The notes under the pieces: generated by a model
What the model saw: only the letters and a program-made list of their open reading frames with translations
What the model was told of the DNA's origin: nothing
The model's database searches: none
Translations under genes and position numbers: made by a program
Part shown: positions 5,867 through 9,606 of the stretch, one piece after another
How positions within the stretch are numbered: the first letter of the stretch is position 1
How the letters are laid out: the number at the start of each line of letters is the position of its first letter
DNA from: Nitriliruptoraceae bacterium
GTDB taxonomy: Bacteria; Actinomycetota; Nitriliruptoria; Nitriliruptorales; Nitriliruptoraceae
DNA: 9,606 bases
Direction: 5' to 3'
Assembly (NCBI GenBank): GCA_007125475.1
Contig: SLDB01000274.1
Span: 1-9,606 of the forward strand

Positions 5867-6256
5867 ATGGCGCAGAAGAAGCAGCGGAGCCGGAAGCGTG
5901 AGCGCAAGAACGTCACGCACGCCCAGGCCCACATCAAGGCGACGTTCAACAACACCACGATCACGTTCACCGATCTCCAGGGCAACGTGATCGCGTGGTC
6001 CACCGGCGGGAACGCCGGGTTCAAGGGGTCGCGGAAGTCGACGCCGTTCGCCGCCCAGGTCGCCGCCGAGCAGGCGACGAAGTCGGCGGTCGAGAACGGG
6101 GTGCGCAAGGTCGACGTGCTGTGCAAGGGCCCCGGTGCCGGTCGCGAGACCGCGATCCGCACACTGGCCGCGGCCGGTGTCGAGGTGCTGTCCATCAAGG
6201 ACATCACCCCGGTGCCCCACAACGGCTGCCGGCCGCCGAAGCGGCGCCGTACCTGA
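5867..6256 (+). CDS. rpsK: Small-subunit ribosomal protein S11 (uS11)
   Basis: S11 lies on the platform of the small subunit and helps shape the E site and the mRNA exit. I start it at the ATG at 5867, giving 129 residues that begin MAQKKQRSRKRERKNV. The frame is open upstream into rpsM but that part is not S11. Conserved blocks are HIKATFNNTTITFTDLQGNV (22-41), GGNAGFKGSRKSTPFAAQ (47-64), KGPGAGRETAIR (87-98) and the invariant PHNGCRPPKRRR (117-128). GGAAGGG at 5852-5858, inside the rpsM tail, can act as the ribosome binding site, so translation of the two genes is probably linked. Confidence 0.97.
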   Translation: MAQKKQRSRKRERKNVTHAQAHIKATFNNTTITFTDLQGNVIAWSTGGNAGFKGSRKSTPFAAQVAAEQATKSAVENGVRKVDVLCKGPGAGRETAIRTLAAAGVEVLSIKDITPVPHNGCRPPKRRRT

Positions 6257-6257
6257 T

Positions 6258-6276
6258 GCGCGGGCGTCGACCGCGC
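6258..6276 (+). promoter_or_regulatory. 6-bp stem-loop directly after the rpsK stop
   Basis: GCGCGG (6258-6263) pairs with CCGCGC (6271-6276) around a 7-nt loop, one base after the rpsK TGA and within the 48-nt rpsK-rpsD spacer. It is weak on its own and would be ignored but for its position, which matches stronger hairpins after rplO, secY, rpsD and rpoA. Confidence 0.2.
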
Positions 6277-6304
6277 CGCCGGACCACGCAGACGAGGAGC
6301 TGAC

Positions 6305-6910
6305 ATGGCTCGCTACACCGGCCCCATGACGAAGAAGTCGCGCCGCCTCGGCGTCGACCTCAAGGGCAACGACAAGAACTTCGAGAAGCGGCCCTATCCG
6401 CCCGGCGACCACGGTCGTGGACGGATCAAGGAGTCCGAGTACCTCCTGCAGCTGCGGGAGAAGCAGAAGGCCCGGTACTTCTACGGCGTGCTGGAGAAGC
6501 AGTTCCGCCGCTACTACCAGGAGGCCACGCGCCAGGAGGGCCTGACGGGTGAGAACCTCCTCGTCCTCCTCGAGCTCCGCCTCGACAACGTCCTCTACCG
6601 CGCCGGCTGGGGCCGCACCCGGGCCGAGTCGCGCCAGCTCGTCAACCACAAGCACGTGCTGGTGAACAACCGCGCGACGGGGATCCCCTCGTACCGGGTC
6701 AAGCCGGGCGACGTCATCGAGATCCGCCCACGTGCCCGGGAGTCCCAGGCCGTCCTCGGCTCGCTGGAGGTCTTCGGCTCCCGCGAGGTCCCCGGGTGGC
6801 TGAGCACCGACGCCTCCGAGTACAAGGTCACGGTGAACGACACCCCGGTCCGCTCGCAGATCGACGCTCCCGTCCAGGAGCAGATGATCGTGGAGCTGTA
6901 CTCCAAGTAG
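6305..6910 (+). CDS. rpsD: Small-subunit ribosomal protein S4 (uS4), cysteine-free form
   Basis: S4 is a primary 16S rRNA binder that nucleates assembly of the small-subunit body and also affects decoding accuracy. The 201-residue product starts MARYTGPMTKKSRRLGVDLKG. Conserved elements include KRPYPPGDHGRGR (28-40), YLLQLREKQKARYFYGVLEKQFRRYY (46-71), and the S4 RNA-binding domain beginning RLDNVLYRAGWGRTRAESRQLVNHKHVLVNN (92-122). It lacks the N-terminal zinc cysteines found in some bacterial S4 proteins. The ATG at 6305 follows GAGGAG (6294-6299) with a 5-nt spacer. In several bacteria S4 represses its own operon. The spacers on either side contain hairpins, but I see no recognisable S4 target. 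Confidence 0.97.
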   Translation: MARYTGPMTKKSRRLGVDLKGNDKNFEKRPYPPGDHGRGRIKESEYLLQLREKQKARYFYGVLEKQFRRYYQEATRQEGLTGENLLVLLELRLDNVLYRAGWGRTRAESRQLVNHKHVLVNNRATGIPSYRVKPGDVIEIRPRARESQAVLGSLEVFGSREVPGWLSTDASEYKVTVNDTPVRSQIDAPVQEQMIVELYSK

Positions 6911-6924
6911 CACCCACTGCACCC

Positions 6925-6946
6925 GCCACGGGCGCCCGCCCGTGGC
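6925..6946 (+). promoter_or_regulatory. 9-bp stem-loop 14 nt after the rpsD stop
   Basis: GCCACGGGC (6925-6933) pairs perfectly with GCCCGTGGC (6938-6946) around a GCCC tetraloop. No U-tract follows. It is the first of three hairpins in the 151-nt rpsD-rpoA spacer and the most likely to form, given its short loop. Partial termination before rpoA, or an RNase-resistant 3' end of an infA-to-rpsD transcript, are reasonable readings. Confidence 0.45.
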
Positions 6947-6984
6947 CCGCGCACCGGCCCGGGATCCGGTTCGTGGTGAAGGCT

Positions 6985-7041
6985 CGCACCGCCGATGGCC
7001 CCGGGATCGAGGGCGGTGCGTGGCGGAGGGACGTCTCCGCC
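6985..7041 (+). promoter_or_regulatory. Tandem stem-loops in the rpoA leader
   Basis: Two further hairpins stand back to back before rpoA. CGCACCGCC (6985-6993) pairs with GGCGGTGCG (7012-7020) across an 18-nt loop, and GGCGGAG (7022-7028) pairs with CTCCGCC (7035-7041) across a 6-nt loop. The second ends 9 nt before the rpoA Shine-Dalgarno site GAGGAG (7051-7056). Its 3' arm contains CTCC (7035-7038), which could alternatively pair with GGAG (7053-7056) and mask that site. No promoter boxes were recognised in this spacer. Confidence 0.4.
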
Positions 7042-7061
7042 GAACCCCTTGAGGAGCACCG

Positions 7062-8099
7062 ATGTCCCAGTTCGGTTTCTACGACGACGAGACGTTCGAG
7101 GTCGGCCAGACCTCCACCGGTTCGCCGTTCATCGCCTACCGCCCCCGCCTCGACGAGGAGGTCCTCGCCGAGGGGTTCCGCTCGCGGTTCCGGATCGAGC
7201 CGCTCGAGCCCGGCTTCGGTTACACCATCGGGAACTCGCTGCGGCGCACGCTGCTGTCGTCGGTCCCGGGCGCCGCGGTGACCCGGATCCGCTTCACCTC
7301 CGCCCAGGCCGCCGGCCCCGAAGGCGGCTCGGTGCTGCACGAGTTCTCCGCCATCGAGGGGGTCAAGGAGGATGTCACCGACATCATCCTGAACATCAAG
7401 GACCTCGTGGTCCGCTCGACGTCCGACGAGCCGGTCGAGATCTTCCTCGGCGGTGACGGACCCGGTGTCCTCACCGCGGAGAACATCTTCGCCCCCTCGC
7501 AGGTCGAGGTCGTGAACGAGGACCTGCACATCGCGACGCTGAACGCCGACGGGCACCTCGAGATGTACCTCACCGTCGAGCGCGGTCGTGGCTACCTCAC
7601 CGCCGACGACAACAAGAGCGACGCCGACGCCATCGGCGTGATCGCGATCGACTCGGTGTTCAGCCCGATCCGCCGGGTCGCCTACCGGGTGGAGTCCACC
7701 CGCGTCGAGCAGATGACCAACTACGACGAGCTCATCCTCGACGTGGAGACCGACGGCTCGCTCACCCCCGCGCAGGCGTTGTCGTCGTCCGGGGAGACCC
7801 TCACCGGGCTGTTCCAGCAGTTCGCCGAGTTCGAGACGTCCGGCCCGGGTGGGATCACCGTGTCGGCCGAGGAGTCCCTCACCGCCCTCGACACCGACCC
7901 GGTGAAGGACACCGTGATCGAGGAGCTCGACCTCTCGGTGCGCTCCTACAACTGCCTCAAGCGCGAGGGGGTCGCGACCGTCGGTGAGCTGATGGACAAG
8001 ACGCCGCAGGAGCTCCTCGAGATCCGCAACTTCGGCTCCAAGTCGGTCGACGAGGTCGCCGAGAAGCTCGCCGAGCTGGGTGTCGCCCTCAAGGAGTGA
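7062..8099 (+). CDS. rpoA: DNA-directed RNA polymerase alpha subunit
   Basis: The alpha subunit dimerises to scaffold RNA polymerase assembly, and its C-terminal domain contacts UP elements and activators. The product has 345 residues. The N-terminal domain carries FRIEPLEPGFGYTIGNSLRRTLLSSVPGAAVT (43-74), including the assembly-critical NSLRR. Also present are VLHEFSAIEGVKEDVTDIILNIKDL (91-115) and SPIRRVAYRVESTRVEQMTNYDELILDVETDG (205-236 or so). The C-terminal domain (about 283-345) has LDLSVRSYNCLKREGVATVGEL, with R294 at the position of the DNA-contacting arginine of E. coli alpha. Two oddities are a 21-residue N-terminal extension and an insertion of about ten residues near 79-90 (TSAQAAGPEGGS). 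No other start codon occurs in the first 40 codons, and GAGGAG (7051-7056) supports the ATG at 7062. Confidence 0.97.
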   Translation: MSQFGFYDDETFEVGQTSTGSPFIAYRPRLDEEVLAEGFRSRFRIEPLEPGFGYTIGNSLRRTLLSSVPGAAVTRIRFTSAQAAGPEGGSVLHEFSAIEGVKEDVTDIILNIKDLVVRSTSDEPVEIFLGGDGPGVLTAENIFAPSQVEVVNEDLHIATLNADGHLEMYLTVERGRGYLTADDNKSDADAIGVIAIDSVFSPIRRVAYRVESTRVEQMTNYDELILDVETDGSLTPAQALSSSGETLTGLFQQFAEFETSGPGGITVSAEESLTALDTDPVKDTVIEELDLSVRSYNCLKREGVATVGELMDKTPQELLEIRNFGSKSVDEVAEKLAELGVALKE

Positions 8100-8103
8100 C
8101 CGC

Positions 8104-8128
8104 CCCGGGGTCGGGTGACGACCCCGGG
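8104..8128 (+). promoter_or_regulatory. 10-bp stem-loop 4 nt after the rpoA stop
   Basis: CCCGGGGTCG (8104-8113) and CGACCCCGGG (8119-8128) form a perfect 10-bp stem closed by a GGTGA loop, the longest uninterrupted stem in any spacer here. It starts 4 nt after the rpoA TGA and sits in the 84-nt rpoA-rplQ spacer. The bases after it are CGCCAACGC, so there is no U-tract. Its 3' arm is the CGACCCCGGG motif also found in the secY-adk and map-infA spacers. An attenuator that lowers rplQ/truA expression, or a transcript-end stabiliser, would fit. Confidence 0.5.
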
Positions 8129-8183
8129 CGCCAACGCTGCGCCACACCGTGCGCCTTCACGTGCGCCAAGGAGAACGATCGAC

Positions 8184-8897
8184 ATGCCGACCCCCAAGCG
8201 CGGCCCCCGGTTCGGTGGGGGACCAGCCCACCAGAAGCACCTCTTCGCGAACCTCGCGAGTGATCTCTACCGCCACGGTCGGATCACCACCACCGAGGCG
8301 AAGGCCAAGGCGCTGCGTCCCTACGCCGAGAAGCTGATCACCAAGGCCAAGCGCGGTGACCTCGCCTCCCGGCGCCAGGTGCTGGCCAAGCTCCACGACC
8401 GCGACGTCGTCGCCTACCTCTTCGACGACGTCGCCCCGCGGTTCGCCGATCGTGACGGTGGCTACACCCGGGTCCTCAAGCTCGCCCCCCGGAAGGGGGA
8501 CAACGCCCAGATGGCGTTGATCGAGCTCGTCGAGCAGGGTGACGCCAGCGGTGAGGGTGTGATCGAGGAGGCCAAGGCCGGTCGATCCCGTGGGCTGTTC
8601 GGCCGTCGGCGCAAGCGTGCCGCGGAGCCGGTCGCCGCCGGGACCGGTTCGGCGTTCCTCGACGCCCTCGACGACGAGGACGACGAGGAAGAGGGCTTCG
8701 ACGTCGAGGATGACGCGCAGGTCGCCGCCGCGATCGCCGAGGCCACCGGCACCACCGCGGCGGGGGCCGGCGACGCCGAGGCCGAGGCCACCGACGACGA
8801 GGCCACCGACGACGAGGCCGCCGACGCCGACGCGGACGTCGAGGAGGCCACCGACACCGACGCGGACGTCGACGAGGACGACGACACGACCAGGTAG
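8184..8897 (+). CDS. rplQ: Large-subunit ribosomal protein L17 (bL17) with a long acidic tail
   Basis: L17 lies near the nascent-peptide exit tunnel on the large subunit. The ATG at 8184 gives 237 residues beginning MPTPKRGPRFGGGPAHQKHLFANLASDLYRHGRI, the standard N-terminus. AAGGAG (8168-8173) lies 10 nt upstream. The frame is open further upstream, but that is spacer with the hairpin. The ordinary L17 fold is covered by residues 1-117, ending TRVLKLAPRKGDNAQMALIELVE. A further 120 residues follow: a basic linker KAGRSRGLFGRRRKRAA (131-147), then an Asp/Glu/Ala/Thr-rich tail (158-237) with EATDD repeats. Tails on L17 are known in actinobacteria, but this one doubles the protein. The tail is in frame and ends at a TAG 6 nt before truA. 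Confidence 0.96.
   Translation: MPTPKRGPRFGGGPAHQKHLFANLASDLYRHGRITTTEAKAKALRPYAEKLITKAKRGDLASRRQVLAKLHDRDVVAYLFDDVAPRFADRDGGYTRVLKLAPRKGDNAQMALIELVEQGDASGEGVIEEAKAGRSRGLFGRRRKRAAEPVAAGTGSAFLDALDDEDDEEEGFDVEDDAQVAAAIAEATGTTAAGAGDAEAEATDDEATDDEAADADADVEEATDTDADVDEDDDTTR
8784..8872 (+). repeat. Short in-frame tandem repeats in the L17 tail
   Basis: The 15-nt unit GAGGCCACCGACGAC occurs twice in tandem (8784-8798 and 8799-8813), encoding EATDD twice. Just after it, a 16-nt direct repeat, CCGACGCGGACGTCGA, recurs at 8827-8842 and 8857-8872 with a 30-nt period, encoding related ten-residue blocks (AADADADVEE and ATDTDADVDE). All units are multiples of three, so copy changes keep the frame. The pattern suggests the acidic tail grew by local duplication. 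Confidence 0.7.
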
Positions 8898-8903
8898 GGC
8901 ACG

Positions 8904-9606
8904 GTGGCCACGCACCGGCTGCGGATCGACCTCGCCTACGACGGGGCGCCGTTCTCCGGGTTCGCGCGCCAACCCGACCGTCGCACCGTGCAGGGCACCC
9001 TCGAGGGTGCCCTGTCGCGGTTGACGGGCCAGGACGCGCCGACCACCTGCGCGGGGCGGACCGACCGGGGGGTGCACGCCGTCGCCCAGGTCGTCCACGT
9101 CGACGTCGACGACGCGGTGGCCCGCGGTCCGCGGGCCACCGCCGACCTCGACGAGTTGCGCCGGCGGCTCGACCACCTCGTCGGTGCACCGATCACGGTG
9201 TGGGAGGTGCGGCGGACCTCGCCGCAGTTCGACGCGCGGTTCTCGGCGACCGGGCGCGGATACCGCTACCGGCTCGTCGACGCCCCGGCCGCCGACCCGA
9301 TCCACCGCGTGGACCGCTGGCACGTCGACGAGGCGTTGGACCTCTCGACGATGCGCCGGGCGGCGGCGGCGCTGATCGGCGAGCACGACTTCGCCTCGTT
9401 CTGCCGCCGGGCACCGGGTCGGACCACGGTGCGCCGGATCGACCGGATCGCGATCACCCGCCCGGTCCCCGGGAGGATCGACGTGCGGCTGGCCGGCCCG
9501 GCGTTCTGTCACCAGCAGGTGCGTTCCATCGTGGGCTGTCTGGTCGAGGTCGGTCGGGCGCGCCGGCCCGCCGACTGGCTCGCCGACGTCCTCGCCGCCC
9601 GGGACC
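8904..9606 (+). CDS. truA: tRNA pseudouridine(38-40) synthase TruA, 3' end missing
   Basis: TruA converts uridines 38-40 of the tRNA anticodon stem-loop to pseudouridine. The frame runs from the GTG at 8904 to the window end without a stop (234 codons), so about 30 residues are probably missing. The N-terminus VATHRLRIDLAYDGAPFSGFARQPDRRTVQGTLEGAL is typical. The catalytic aspartate is D54 in CAGRTDRGVHAVAQV. GYRYRL (119-123 region), GEHDFASFC and the late FCHQQVRSIVGCLVEVGR motif also match the family. The start lies 6 nt after rplQ, with a weak AGG (8892-8894) as ribosome binding site. truA directly after rplQ is a common arrangement. The first third of the gene contains two large palindromes, listed separately. 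Confidence 0.94.
   Translation, partial: MATHRLRIDLAYDGAPFSGFARQPDRRTVQGTLEGALSRLTGQDAPTTCAGRTDRGVHAVAQVVHVDVDDAVARGPRATADLDELRRRLDHLVGAPITVWEVRRTSPQFDARFSATGRGYRYRLVDAPAADPIHRVDRWHVDEALDLSTMRRAAAALIGEHDFASFCRRAPGRTTVRRIDRIAITRPVPGRIDVRLAGPAFCHQQVRSIVGCLVEVGRARRPADWLADVLAARD
8991..9014 (+). repeat. 24-nt perfect palindrome inside truA
   Basis: The arms CAGGGCACCCTC (8991-9002) and GAGGGTGCCCTG (9003-9014) are exact reverse complements with no spacer. As RNA they would make a 10-bp stem with a UCGA tetraloop. The palindrome is exactly eight codons, in frame, encoding Q30-G-T-L-E-G-A-L37, a segment that fits the normal TruA fold. It lies 87 nt into truA. Confidence 0.75.
9114..9142 (+). repeat. 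29-nt palindrome (14-nt arms, 1-nt centre) inside truA
   Basis: GCGGTGGCCCGCGG (9114-9127) and CCGCGGGCCACCGC (9129-9142) are exact reverse complements around a single T at 9128. In RNA this would give a stem of 12 or 13 bp. It encodes A71-V-A-R-G-P-R-A-T-A80, a Pro/Gly/Ala-rich loop region between recognisable TruA motifs. A 14-nt palindrome (9098-9111, with GTCGACGTCGAC at its core) stands directly before it. Confidence 0.75.

Noticed and set aside
5011..6306. 431-codon minus-strand open frame across the infA-rpmJ spacer, rpsM and rpsK
   Set aside because: It spans several real + strand genes with GC-driven lack of stops. No family motif or ribosome binding site supports it, so it does not explain the spacer.
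8115..8183. Upstream in-frame ATG that would extend L17 by 23 residues
   Set aside because: It lies in the loop of the 10-bp hairpin, has no Shine-Dalgarno site, and MPTPKRGPRFGG is the family N-terminus starting at 8184.
6828..9512. Long minus-strand open frames opposite rpoA, rplQ and truA
   Set aside because: These are composition-driven shadows. The Ser-rich and Arg-rich minus-strand translations opposite the acidic L17 tail are simply complements of GAC/GAG/GCC repeats.
1..9606. Mobile elements, CRISPR arrays, defence genes or a novel multi-gene system
   Set aside because: All coding DNA is accounted for by universally conserved housekeeping genes in standard order. No transposase, spaced repeats, attachment sites or foreign-looking composition were seen.

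Overview
The window is a single co-directional stretch of high-GC bacterial chromosome, all genes on the + strand. It carries the 3' part of the spc ribosomal-protein cluster followed by the alpha cluster. The order is rplR (5' end cut off), rpsE, rpmD, rplO, secY, adk, map, infA, rpmJ, rpsM, rpsK, rpsD, rpoA, rplQ and truA (3' end cut off). This gene order, the very high GC content with G/C third positions, frequent GTG starts, the RG-rich N-terminus of S5, the SecY sequence and the long acidic tail on L17 all point to an actinobacterium. A deep-branching class such as Acidimicrobiia or Nitriliruptoria is my guess; the sequence alone does not settle it.

Layout. Positions 1-1611 hold L18, S5, L30 and L15, with the last three translationally coupled (TGATG and ATGA overlaps). 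Positions 1733-4540 hold SecY, adenylate kinase and methionine aminopeptidase, with adk and map overlapping by 4 nt. A 258-bp spacer (4541-4798) then carries a plausible promoter and several hairpins, and probably starts a second transcription unit. Positions 4799-8897 hold IF-1, L36, S13, S11, S4, the RNA polymerase alpha subunit and L17. The tRNA pseudouridine synthase gene truA begins 6 nt after rplQ and runs off the end.

The genes supply small- and large-subunit ribosomal proteins, the protein-export channel, nucleotide balancing, N-terminal Met removal, translation initiation, transcription and tRNA modification. This is the usual growth-coupled macromolecular synthesis cluster. I see no mobile element, CRISPR array, tRNA, rRNA or accessory defence system.

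What stands out is RNA-level structure. Nearly every spacer longer than about 40 nt has a GC-rich stem-loop shortly after the upstream stop codon. The strongest are in rplO-secY (9 bp, overlapping the stop), infA-rpmJ (9 bp, just before the Shine-Dalgarno site), rpsD-rpoA (three hairpins) and rpoA-rplQ (10 bp). None has a U-tract. The first 240 nt of truA also contain two near-perfect palindromes of 24 and 29 nt inside the reading frame. L17 has a tail of about 120 residues, and the alpha subunit has an N-terminal extension and a short insertion. No novel multi-gene system is evident; the structured spacers and truA palindromes are the observations most worth following up.
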